NCBI GenBank assembly: GCA_017165825.1
Contig: CM029367.1
Coordinates: 18,068,259-18,132,258, forward strand
Source of the DNA: Hepsetus odoe
Taxonomy: Eukaryota; Chordata; Actinopteri; Characiformes; Hepsetidae
DNA length: 64,000 nucleotides
Direction: 5' to 3'
The position numbers were made by a program, and so were the translations under genes. Shown here piece after piece: positions 25,925 through 37,060 of the stretch. Within the stretch, counting starts at the first letter, position 1. Each line of letters starts with the position of its first letter. A model generated the notes under the pieces. It saw only the letters and a list, made by a program, of their open reading frames with translations, searched no databases and was not told the origin of the DNA.

Positions 25925-27711
25925 TCCTGCTGATGGTGAGTGTAGTGGTATTATGGCTTTTACATTTCTGCTCGCATAGTCTGCTTCTTGTGATACATCC
26001 ACCCCTGCAATGTGGAGGTTGAGCATGATGTTTCCTTCACAATTTGTCCTTCATCATCTGTGTTTTTCCTTGATAGTCTGCTTTGATGTCTGTTACTCAG
26101 CACACTTAGTTTACTTATTTTACAGAACATTCCAAATAGTTGTACTGCTTATGCCAAAAGTCTGTGAAATGCTTCTAATCAAGTTGTATTGTCTTTTCTC
26201 AGCTACTAATTGGTATTCTTTTCCACCACAGACTGGCAACAACAATGCGGTCTTTACAGGTAAAACTCCAAAGCTTGCGACTACATAATAGACATAGTTT
26301 AAATAACAAACTCAAAATATTACAAGCATCCCCAGTGTATCAGCAAACACCTCTCAGACTCTCCTGTTGCAGTAGTTTTACTCACATGGAGAAAATAAAA
26401 CGGGCAGTCAGATGCAAAAGGTGCCACATTCTGTTGAATTTAACCTGTCTAGATGTACATACCTGGGAATAAAATCTGATTTATATATCTTATATTTGTC
26501 TTAATCTCATACTGCAATCTGTTTTCAGTGCAAATTCACAGATGAATTACCCTTGCCGTTCTTTTGGAGGGAGCTGTAGGCGGAATAAATAAACAACGAA
26601 TACTCAAAATTGTCTACAGAATTTATACTAAATGTAAATGTGATTGATTATTTAAGACACACTTATTATGTAATAACATAATACTAATCATGCAATGTAT
26701 ATCGCAAGCACTGTAATAGCTCTCGGCTTGTAAGGCTCAGGGAGCAGAAGGAAGAATTAGCAGGCTGACATGGTAAATTAAACAGCCTCTGAGTTTGCTC
26801 TAACCCAACTTTCTGTGTGAGCCTGCTCTCTGACAGCTGCTGGCTCGTGACTTAACCTGGCTTAGCTTCAGCTTTATCATCGCAGAAACCTTTGTCAGCC
26901 TGGTGTGTTTACGACGATGGATTCATTCACAGAGAATGGAAGGGAACACAGTTTCTCAAGGAGAATCCATGATTGCTGCAGGGTTTTAAGTGCTTACGGC
27001 TGTTATAGGAGAAAGCAAAGCGGAGGTGTGGAATGGCACTAATATGGAAGGCTTGTATTTAGCATGCAGAGAGTTTCTGCTGTACTGTTTTGTTTTAGAA
27101 AAGGATGGTATTGTTAATATAGCAGCGAATAGAGAAAAGAGAATATGAAAGACTGGAGTGCTGCCTGAGGTATCTCAGGCCTCATGTGCCAATAGAGTGC
27201 TTGAGCTTGAGCTGACATGTCTATTTATACTGAGTTTTTTTCTGCTTTTGAATCTGATATATGGGCCACTGGGTTTATGTGCTTGTGTGTTTGTTAAAAT
27301 GGAAGTGTTTCATTTGTATTCTGATCTCAGTGTAAACTAATTTGAGTGTGAGGCTCTAAGACTGCTTTGCAAAGAATGAGGTTTTATTTTAGCATTGCTG
27401 AGGCTGAGTGGAGAGTGGTGGGCATTCTGTAATTGACATTTCTACTCCACACATACTCTCATGTTTACAGCATGCTCACAAAGAGGGCCTGCATCTAAGG
27501 AGCTTTGTTACAGATCAACAGATCTACTCTGCTATAAGGCTGTAGCCAATAGTCCATAGTCCATAGTCAGTAACTAACTGCTCAGGTATTGGTTTTAGGA
27601 AGGTTTTGCAGGGACAGGCTGGAGCCCAGTGAGAGAAAGCACTGGCTCGATCTAAGTCCTTCTGATATAATTGGCCTGCAATGACTGCAAATGATTATTC
27701 TGACCTTGAAG

Positions 27712-27713
<2 letters not shown>
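25925..27713. other. Noncoding, nothing recognised
   Basis: 26700-27010 is repeat-free and somewhat GC-richer, but no gene or known element was identified. Confidence 0.45.
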
Positions 27714-27762
<49 letters not shown>

Positions 27763-27788
27763 CCAAATATACACACACTACACACACA

Positions 27789-27836
<48 letters not shown>
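27714..27836. repeat. (CT)24 followed by (AC)n
   Basis: CT dinucleotides 27714-27761, then ACACACTAC repeats passing into a pure CA array ending at 27836. Confidence 0.95.
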
Positions 27837-27838
<2 letters not shown>

Positions 27839-28139
27839 TCTATTTCCATGCCCCTGCACAATTCGTTTTGCAATTGCCACATGGCTCTCCTGAGGCTTGT
27901 TGCTGATCCACTCTGCAGAAGGTGGAGCTGTACTTTCTGAAGCACAGATGTTCCTCTAAGCTCTATGCTTATTTTAGGTCATGTGTCTTTGCTCTATTAT
28001 TTGCTGTTTTCAGAATATAAATATTTTTTGTGCAGGTATAGGTCTTTTGTCTCAAAAATATATATATTTTATACATATTTTATGTATAATACATTTTTAT
28101 GTGTAATAAAATATATATTACACATGTGTGAAATGAAGT

Positions 28140-28600
28140 AGCCATATGTGGCCTGAGGTCTTTAATAGATGTAAAAGAATGTTGACAAACAGGACGTAAG
28201 TGCAAGAACAGACATAATATAAAGGCAAGTGGAAGTGATCAAACCTGAATCTAGAAATCAATAACTGATATAACTAATAAAACATAAACCAAATGAGTGT
28301 AAAACTAAAAATGGACAAACCTAATAAATACACCATGATATTATACTAGGAAATGAGGATCTCAATGCACAACAAAGGACTTAAGAAAGCCAACGGTTAT
28401 TTATACTCAGACCTCAAACCAGAAACAGCTGAGACTGATGACTAAGAGAAGCGACTATAAAGAAGTGCGGGGACCTTTATGAAAAGGAAGAGCTAATGAA
28501 TAAAACAGAAGGAGTACAGGAGCAGGGAAAAGCAGAAATAGATAAGGCATGGCAGAGTGAAACAACAAGGAAAATAACATGAAGTGGGCAAAAACCTCAT
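28140..28600. repeat. A-rich segment, possible non-autonomous element
   Basis: A-rich, T-poor sequence with CCAGAAACAGCTGAGACTGATG and similar strings that resemble parts of common fish dispersed repeats. A similar composition occurs at 34210-34480. Family and ends are not identified. Confidence 0.25.
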
Positions 28601-28956
28601 GTGTTTTTTTAAAATGTGAAATTCATGCGTTTTTTGTTCTGAAAGTGAAGGCTGTTCTGAACGCGTGCTCATTCTTCTTACTCAGAATCTAATGCAACAA
28701 AAATGGTAAAATAACTTAAAAGCACATAGCAGCTCCAGCCCCACATTCTGATCATGTTTCTGTGTTTACTGTGGGCATGCACAATATGCCACCCCAAGAG
28801 AAAATTTACAATAAATTTTAGGCAACATCGGCAAACTCTTTTTAGTCGCTTCTTTCGTCTTTATGTGTGCTTTAAAGGGGAACTGCAGCAGTAAGCTATT
28901 TCCCTCCATAGATTTTTAGATAGATGTAAAAATGTCACGATATATGTAAATATGTT

Positions 28957-29093
28957 TTGTTAGGGCAACCTGTCTAGGGTGTGTCCCGCGTCCTTCGCCC
29001 TGTGTGAGCTGGGATGGACTCCAGCACCCCCGCACCCCCGCTTGGGACAAGTGGCAGAAAATGACTGACTGACTGACTGACTGTATTGTTAGG
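28957..29093 (+). mobile_element. Truncated AFC/L2-type tail with 8-bp TSD candidate
   Basis: Reads CAACCTGTCTAGGGTGTGTC, GGGATGGACTCCAGCACCCC, GACAAGTGGCAGAAAATGAC and ends in (TGAC)n. TTGTTAGG occurs at 28957-28964 and 29086-29093, a likely target-site duplication. Same family as 11831-11956 but with a different tetranucleotide tail and on the opposite strand. Confidence 0.75.
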
Positions 29094-30016
29094 AAAGTTG
29101 AAACAATATGGTTTTCATTGGATTTTATTCCACAGTCTGCCATTAAAACAAGGAACCGTCCTGTTTTATTTTTTTTTTCTTAAAGACTTACATTTACATT
29201 TGCAGTATTATTAATAGATCTGCTGTAATGTGACTCCAGCCTGTAAGTACACTTCTGTTGAGGCTTGTGTGTATTCAGAAGTGTGATGTTACAAAACCTA
29301 TTGTTTGTGATCACCCAGCAACAGCCTCCTCCAGTTACACTGGGGTATTGGTCAAACCCTGTCAAGGATGTTACCAGACATTAGTCCACAGTTACAGCTC
29401 AAATTCAGCTGCCCTGCCACCTGCTGCTTTCATTTCTAATGAGGAGTCATTCCAGTTAATATGCTGATAAATGCGTTGCCCACAATGTAGCATATAGTTC
29501 AGTGTGTCAGTGTCCATTAATGTGTCTTTGTCTGTGTGTGCATGTGCAAATATGTATGAATGTATATTTGCGTGTGTGTGTGTCTGCTGCTGTTGCACAG
29601 TATAAATGCTTATTCATAGAAAATTGCAGGAAGAAAGAGTGCTATTATAGGAAAACTGTAATGATACAGATTTCAAGACAAATTAGCTCTTTATCTCCAA
29701 TCAGCTCAAGGGATAATAATGCATAACACACCAACTTTGCTGCCAACATGCCCTGGCGTTGCTTCCTGATGCATTTGCACTTGCATTTATCTTTTGTGGA
29801 TGTGTTCTATTAAAACATACACCGGGAGGGATGGGAGGGACTTAAGATATGCACACACCTACAGTAAAATGGGTGGGATTATTCTGAGGTCATGCAGCAA
29901 TTCTAGAACAAGGATCCCTGTCTTGCCAGTGGAGATTTCTAATAAAACCAGTATGTGTGTTACATAATTAGAGAATTTTGACACACATTAAATACTGATA
30001 ATTAAACAAATATATA

Positions 30017-30030
30017 GGTGTGTGTGGTGT

Positions 30031-30085
<55 letters not shown>
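30017..30085. repeat. (GT)n microsatellite, ~69 bp
   Basis: GT dinucleotides with two GTGG interruptions near the start. Confidence 0.95.
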
Positions 30086-30087
<2 letters not shown>

Positions 30088-30179
30088 AGTGCAAACCTCC
30101 CCTTCACATGACTGAAAACTGAGTCTAAAGATTTAACCGCGTTTCACCTTTACTGTCCAAGCAAATAAGATTAGAGAGA

Positions 30180-30193
30180 CAGTGTGAGTGTGT

Positions 30194-30228
<35 letters not shown>

Positions 30229-30277
30229 GAAAATAGATAAAGAGAAGTAGCAGGAGAAACAGATAGATAGATAGATT

Positions 30278-30309
<32 letters not shown>

Positions 30310-30424
30310 TAGATAGATAGATATATAGAAAGATAGAAAGAAAGAAAGACAGAAAGAAAGAAAGAAAAGAAATAGAGAGAAATACAGAGATAGGTTGAGA
30401 CAGACAAACAGAAACAGATAGACT

Positions 30425-30487
<63 letters not shown>

Positions 30488-30544
30488 TGAGAGAGAGAGA
30501 GAGTGAGTGTGTGTGAGCAAGTGAGTAGCTGTGAGCTGAGTTCT

Positions 30545-30596
<52 letters not shown>
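30180..30596. repeat. Compound microsatellite cluster
   Basis: In order: (GA)n, (GATA)n with GATT interruptions (30260-30310), (GAAA)n (30328-30370), (GA)n of about 60 bp (30427-30490), more GA/GTGA, and (TG)n at 30545-30596. The first four are purine-dominated on the plus strand. Confidence 0.9.
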
Positions 30597-30946
30597 CTTT
30601 GGTGCAGCTCTACCACCCTGCTCACACACTCAGTCCTGTGTGTGGAACTATTGAGACAACTCGAATTGCTCACATCTCAGTATGTGTGTGCGTGTGTGTG
30701 TGAAAGAGAAAAAGGTAGTGTGTGTGTGTGGCTTTTTCGAGATGGATGTCGATTGCCCAGCTTCATGACTCCGGCGGGTATGTGTGTGTGTGTTCGGCTG
30801 CAGCATGGTGAGGTGAGTCGTTCTAATTTCTCAGCAGGTGTGAGTTAAGCTCACTGATCCGCTCAGAGTGCTGGACACTTTCACACACTTTCCCTCTTTT
30901 TCTTGCGTCTTTATTCCTCTCGTTCCTACCAGATATTCTCTGTACT

Positions 30947-31050
30947 CCCGCAGTAATTTCCTCTCATTCCTGCCTGCTCTCTTCTTCAATCCCGCAGTTA
31001 TTCCCTTTCATTCCTGCCTGCTGTCTTCGTCATTCCCGCAGTTATTCCCA
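30947..31050. repeat. 44-bp minisatellite, ~2.4 units
   Basis: CCCGCAGT(T/A)ATTCC starts at 30947, 30991 and 31035, exactly 44 bp apart, with ATTCCTGCCTGCT(C/G)TCTTC in the middle of each complete unit. A degraded copy may precede it from about 30905. Confidence 0.8.
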
Positions 31051-33371
31051 CTCAGTGGTTTTAACTCGCACATGTTCCAGCTTTACTCGTGCTCCACAGC
31101 AACTGGCTGCTACTTTCTCTGCTTGTGGTGTGATCTGTACTCCATGTGTGCGTGTGTGTATGTGTATGTGTGTGTTTGTGTGTACAAGTTCAAGTTAGTA
31201 AGTGGTGGAATGGACAGTGGGCAAATTCTTAATGGTCATCTCAGGTTTTGCCCACTTTTATTTCTCCTAAGTTTGCACACACAGCTCCAGCAAACAGCCT
31301 GTAGACTACTGCTAACACTCGTCTCCATTACACCCCTCATTCCACTCTGCTGCGTGTGTGTATGTGTTAGTGTGTGAATGCATGTGTGGTTTATTTGTGA
31401 CCAGGTGGGCTGTGTGCACATGCTTGTGTGTGTGTATCTTGTGTGTCATGTTGTGTGAAAATGGAACAGGTGTGATTACTGAGTGTGAGTTAAAAACTTT
31501 TACTGTATGCACTGTTGCCTTCTGTATTTAATGTCTTTTGTATTTAATGTTAGTTCTGGGCAGTTTGACAGCATTACCACATCCTTATGATGATAACTTG
31601 TTACCACAGGTCTCAGTTAGCTTCTCTCAGCATATTGTGTATACATTGAAAGTACCCAAAGAACACTGAAGACTGGTTTATAAACTGAGCATAAGAAGTT
31701 CATAGGATTTACTGCAGTGTTCAATCAAAGCCATTTATTTTCATGTGTGCCTGTACCAGGAATAAAATCCGTCTTTTTAACCAATATAAAAGGTATAGCT
31801 GCCGTACATTTTTAGGTCTACTTTTTATTTTATCATTAAAAGTCTTCCCTTAATAGAATATAATTACATTATCATAAAAATAATATATATAAATATATTT
31901 CTCCACATCTGCTGCAGACATTTGTAATAGCACCAAAATTGGTAAGAATAAAAGAAACAATGTTGATATTTCCAAACAAGTACTTGCTTATTCTCAAAGT
32001 CCCATTAAAGTATCAATATTTATGCTGGAAATCATTTTTGTGATGTGTAGTTACTAAAACCGAATGCAACCTCTAGACTAGGCAAAATAAAAAATCAGTC
32101 TGATTAAAAGCACTAGCAGGAAACCAGTGAAAATGGGAAAATAATATGATGTTGTGCTTAGAGCTGATGGCACATTTTCCCCTGACGATTCTGTTCATTC
32201 TGTTCATGTTGTGCTAGCTGAAGAAGTGTGTTGTTAGCGTGCTGCGGGTGTAATGAATAGCGTCTCTGTTCCGCAGACTGTGGGTTTGCTTTGCAGCTGC
32301 GTGCACACTGGAGCTCAGCTAAAACACTTATCAGAAAGAGAGTGAGAGAGCGAGAAAGAGAGGGAGAGAGGGATCTTTAGATAAAGGTCTCTGGAGATAA
32401 AGTCCAGTTTGATGTAGAAGTTCATTAGGTAGACATGGGATGAGATCAGACCCTTCACCATCGGTGCTGTGGATGGGCTTGCAGTGTATCCAGAGTGTTG
32501 AGTGCTTTGAAATCCTTCAGTGTTTTGCACCCTGTAATAGAACCTGTCTCACTGCACATAAAATGTTCACGCCTTAAAGGAATTTTCAAAATAGAGCCAT
32601 TACCTCCTCTCAGCTTTTTCGCAACAAAAAGTGTGGCAAACATGTGCTTGTGCGGGGGCGTTATTGTCATTTGACCTTCTCTCTTATTGCAGCTCTAAAA
32701 AAAAAAAAATGTTGCCAATTGCAGTAAAGCTTTGAGACAAATAATGAACTTGAGACTGGAGTCCCTTGGTTCTTGTTAAAGTTTGAAGTTTCTTTCCTAA
32801 TCTAAAATTTATCTCCTGCTCCTAATTGAAGTGCAGAGGGAGTGAGAGAAATGCAATTTAAGACCTGGTCTCTTCACTCCCCAAGTGCGTTAGCCCGAAG
32901 ACAGCATTATGTGTTTCATCAGATATTGAGATATAGCATGTTTGGTCAGTCCTCAAACCCATTAAGCCCTATTGTAGACTTTTGCTTTGGGAGCTACACC
33001 TGTAGCTCATAGCAATGTGTAACCCTGTGTGAATAGTGTTTTTGAGAAAGCACTAATTAAACCGGGGGCTGGTAATTCTCTCTCGGATGCCTAATGAAAT
33101 CTTTTTTTATTTTTATCCTGCAGTGAATTTAGTTAGCAAACATGGCATTTGGTCTATTACAGCTTCTACACTGCTGTCATGGTCAATTAAAAAAAAAAAA
33201 AAAACATCATTTGTAGAGAACTGTACATGTAAATGCAAATTCCCTTATCTTTGATAATACTGAACTATGATGCCTTCTTTCAGACCTCTACCAACAAATG
33301 ACAAATTCAAAAAGACCTTTTTGAATTTAATATTCAATATTTAAAATATTCAGTTCTGGTCTTGGAAGGTC
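31051..33371. other. Noncoding, short TG arrays only
   Basis: Imperfect TG runs at 31145-31185 and 31350-31440. 32870-33110 is a repeat-free stretch with several TAAT cores (CACTAATTAAACC at about 33050). No gene was recognised. Confidence 0.4.
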
Positions 33372-33372
33372 A

Positions 33373-33545
33373 GTTTACATTTACATTTACGGCATTTAGC
33401 AGACGCTCTGATCCAGAGCGACTTCCATGTTCTAATTACAGGGACAGTCCCCCTGGAGACACTCAGGGTTAAGGGTCTTGCTCAGGGACACAGTGGTGGT
33501 AGTGCCAGAGGTGGGATTCGAACCTGGGACCTGTTGAGCCATAGG
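33373..33545 (-). repeat. SINE-B copy
   Basis: GGCATTTAGCAGACGCTCTG, CCAGAGCGACTT, GGACAGTCCCCCTGGAG and GGTGGGATTCGAACC (complement of the tRNA B box) appear in that order. Same family as 42966 and 54920; its tRNA head is truncated. Confidence 0.85.
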
Positions 33546-34925
33546 AGCCATAGGTCCCAGTTTCTACTAAACCTGACCAATAACAGATGACTTAACTGGC
33601 TAAATGTTATTATTACTATTCAGTATCACAATACTTCCAAGCATATCTTCAGGTTGCATTAATAAAGTTAATTAATCCAGAGTCTCTGAATAATGGAACT
33701 CGTTTATACTGTCAGTACCCCTTAGACTAAAACGTTGTATCATTGTGTGACACCAGAAGTATTTCCAAGAGTGTATAGAACAAGCTTAAAGTGGCCTGTT
33801 TGGCTCATTATCAGTATTTCTTTCTATCTCTTTATTTTGTAGCTAAAACTTCAAAATCTTGTACAATATTCTGAACTGCTGTTAATGTGCAAACAGACAA
33901 ATGTCTAAACAGAATCATGTGAAGTCCATCAATCATATATGTGATCTTTTCTCATGAGATTAGAAGAGCAAAAAACAGTTGTTGTTCAAGGATACCTTCA
34001 ATAGCACTATCTAACAAATAAAGCATCACTGCTACTTCTCTGTAAGCATGATTTAGAACACAAGCATGTTTACTAGTGAACAATTTCTTGCTTTGACACG
34101 TGTAAATTGTGTAGAATGTAATCATGAACCGTTTAAATAATGAATCATATCTACTCATGTAATTGTGATCAAAAAATTATGTAAGATTATATTATTGTGG
34201 CGGAGCTGGAACCATTAGTTATATGATTGTATATGTGACGCACATGGAAAACTAAAGTGGAGGGAGACAAGGAATTACAACAACAATAAAAACATGGAGA
34301 AGAAACATAAACAAAGAAGGGAAACCAGATAAAATAAAGCACGGTGCAAGGCAAATGTTACACGTAGCTCCTGAGGCGTGAAAAAAGCTTGCTATGGTAT
34401 TCGGCATGGAGGAGCGGCAAGCAATCATATAGAACAAAAATATTTGTAGAAAAGGGGACAAAAAATTTATAATAAAACAATAGGAATGTAAAAAAGTGCA
34501 CAGTCAAGGTTGTCCTCTGAGATGTCTAATCTTGAACTAAGCCAAAATATAGACAAATCAGGGTCAAGAGAAAAGTCTCCTTTTAAAATGAAATGGCTAA
34601 CACTGTTTAGTCTTGTGATTGTGCAGCTTCATTATGGCAATTAATCCCTCCGTCTAGACAGAAGGGAGCAACATTCCACAGGTGCATGCTATGTTGTATA
34701 ATTGCTATGTTGTCATGTTATATTGTATCCCTTGAATGGGAATTGACAGCAGTCCTACGAAGAGGACAAAGGTCGCATAAGCTTTTAGAAAGAGATGAAA
34801 GTCTTAGACATGCACATGACTTCATCTATTTAGCACGAGGCCAAATTTTGAGCGTTCTCACCTCTCTCTCAAAGAGCAAACTTGAGGTCATAGCAATAGG
34901 CAGAAGGACGTGATGAAGATTTATA
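33546..34925. other. Noncoding, nothing clearly recognised
   Basis: 34210-34480 is A-rich and may be dispersed-repeat sequence; the remainder is unassigned. Confidence 0.4.
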
Positions 34926-34946
34926 GTGTGTGTGTGTGTGTGTGTG

Positions 34947-34985
<39 letters not shown>
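34926..34985. repeat. (TG)n microsatellite
   Basis: TG dinucleotides with one TAGG interruption. Confidence 0.95.
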
Positions 34986-34989
<4 letters not shown>

Positions 34990-35187
34990 CAAGCCACAGT
35001 AGGAAGGATTTGATAATAAGCTGCATGGTTGTGAGAACGTTTCGAGTATCAGGCTGCGCTGTGTCTGAGCTGGAATATGACTGTATTCATATGCACAGTG
35101 GACACCTGGGGAATACATTTCACCATTTGTTGATAAGAGGCCTGTGGGTAGTGACGCCTGAAATGATTTCCATCCATAGAGCATCTG

Positions 35188-35400
35188 AGAGGTAGAGGTA
35201 GAGAGACAAAAGTAGAGAAACAGAGGCAGAGAGAGACAGTATTGAGAAAGTGAGTGACAGAGAGAAAGTGAAAGACAATGAGAGAGAAGCAGAGAGAAAA
35301 TGGAAGAACAGAATGAGAAAGAGAAAGAACAATGAGTGAGAGAAAGGTAAAAAAGGAAAAACGAGAGGCTGATGAAAAACAAATAGGAGAAAAGTCTGTA
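35188..35400. repeat. Polypurine tract, ~210 bp
   Basis: The plus strand is overwhelmingly A and G (AGAGAGAC, AAAGTGAAAGAC, GAGAAAGAGAAAG) with few pyrimidines. The corresponding minus strand gives a Ser/Leu/Phe-rich open frame that is an artefact of composition. Confidence 0.85.
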
Positions 35401-35632
35401 ATCATGAGGCAAAGTGAGGTGCTTGGATAATTAGGGTTGAGCTACAATAATGTGCTAATGAGTGATGCACCATCTGTCTGAATCTATTATTATTTACATA
35501 TACCCACTCTTGCTTCCTACTGAGTGTGTTTTCACACATTATGGTTTATAGGAGATCCTGAACACACCATCAAAGCTCTACTGCCTCCTTCGGCCCTCTG
35601 ATTCATCTCTAATCAGTGTGTGTCGTCCGCAG

Positions 35633-35698
35633 CAGGGAGGCAGAGCAGCAGGCCAGTGCCAAGGAAGGGGCCAGAGAGAAAGAGGCAGAGTGCTCTCA
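35633..35698 (+). other. Exon-like segment, possible upstream noncoding exon
   Basis: 66 nt of purine-rich sequence (many GAGA/GGCAGAG motifs, which resemble splice enhancers) lie between CCGCAG at 35632 and CTCA|GTGAGTG at 35699, a near-consensus donor. No long reading frame or protein match was seen. It lies about 10 kb upstream of the first pcdh15 coding exon, on the same strand, and could be a 5'UTR exon. Splice-site-like pairs also arise by chance at this density. Confidence 0.25.
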
Positions 35699-35826
35699 GT
35701 GAGTGCAGGTCTGGCTGGTATTCTACAGAAGAGGAGCAAGAGAGCCCTCATTTATTTGGGTAGGGAGCAGGAGATTGCAGGGCCAAACCTGGGGTTAAAA
35801 TCTGTTCAGAAGATCCGATCAGTGTG

Positions 35827-35830
35827 TCTG

Positions 35831-35864
<34 letters not shown>
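35827..35864. repeat. (TG)n microsatellite
   Basis: TG dinucleotides with a TGCG interruption. Confidence 0.9.
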
Positions 35865-36599
35865 GGTTGATTAGAACGTTTATGCCGAGGCTTCATCTCG
35901 TCGCTCCAGTTGAATGTGCCCTGTGTGTACAGTATGCCTTCATTCTGGTGTGGTAAACTGATTTAAGGCCATTAGCTCTTTGTCCAAATGGCATGGAGAC
36001 CATGCGCATTGAACAAAAGGTCATCCGCAGTGCAGCCGAACTGTTATGCCTGACTATAGTAAGCCTCTGAATTTGATCTTTGTTATATTGCACATGAAGG
36101 GAACAAAAAAACAATGTTTTAATTCAATAAATTTGTTTGTGTTTATTATTTACACATTAGGGACAGGGCTCATTAATTGATTATGTAACAGTGCAAGCCT
36201 TAGCCAGTTGGCAAATTTGCAACAGTAGTCTCTGTAGACTGATGCTATAAGCCATTTACTGGTAACGTGCTTTGTTTACTTACAAAGAAGCTTTTTGGTG
36301 GACATTAAAAAATAAAACAAGTACACAATAAAGCATGTTGTCAGAACCAAACAAGTATTTTTACAGAAGAAAGAAAAATTTTCCCAGACTTCTGTGTAAG
36401 TTGATTTGATTAACCCATTTTGAAGTTTGCAGATAGTTTCACAGAAAAAGGAAAATCAGGCAAAAAAGGACAAAGTCCTTGAATTTGTATTTGTACTTAA
36501 GAATCTTTCTTAGTTGGCACCTTTCAAAGCTAGATTATACATGTAATTTAGACAAAATGAATGGTATAGTATTACCAAGCTGAAATGCTATCGCATTTC

Positions 36600-37060
36600 C
36601 AGCAAGAGAGAAAGGCAAGGTTTAGAAGATGGTAGTGAGACCAGCAATGTTATATGGATTGGAGATGAAAAGACAGACCGTGGAGATGGTGAAGTTGTTA
36701 AGGTTTGCATTGGGAGTGACGAGGATGAACAGGATTAGGAATGAGTTTATCAAAGGGACAGTTCAGATTAAACCATTTGAAGACGAGGTTGGAGAGGTGA
36801 GACTGCAGTGGTTTGGACATGTGTAGAAGAAAGGCAAGGACTATATTTGGAGAAGTGTGTTGAGGTTGGGGCTGCCATGCAAGAGGAGAAGAGGAAGACT
36901 AAGTATGAAATGTATGGATGGGGTGAGAGAGGAAATGCGGGCGGTCAGTGTTAAAGAAGAGGACGGAACGCTGTTGAAGAGGACAGGAAGCAATGGATAC
37001 AAATGATCCACTGCAGTGAGCCCTAACGGGAGCCACCAAAAAAAAGAATAAGAAGGAAAA
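36600..37060 (+). pseudogene. LINE ORF2 C-terminal remnant and 3' end
   Basis: In one frame: VVRPAMLYGLEMKRQTVEM, then LRFALGVTRMNRIRNEFIKG, then EVRLQWFGHV followed by a stop where functional copies have Arg. Beyond the stop the sequence continues as the family 3' region (GAGAGAGGAAATGCGGGCGG, CCCTAACGGGAGCC, AAGAATAAGAAGG tail). The upstream polymerase core is missing. Clade not assigned. Confidence 0.8.

Noticed and set aside
30125..30673. Long minus-strand open frames rich in Ser-Leu and Thr-His repeats.
   Set aside because: They are translations of GA, GATA and TG microsatellites, not genes.
34921..35412. Minus-strand frame of 163 codons rich in Ser, Leu and Phe.
   Set aside because: It comes from the polypurine tract and adjacent TG array; no domain or codon signal.
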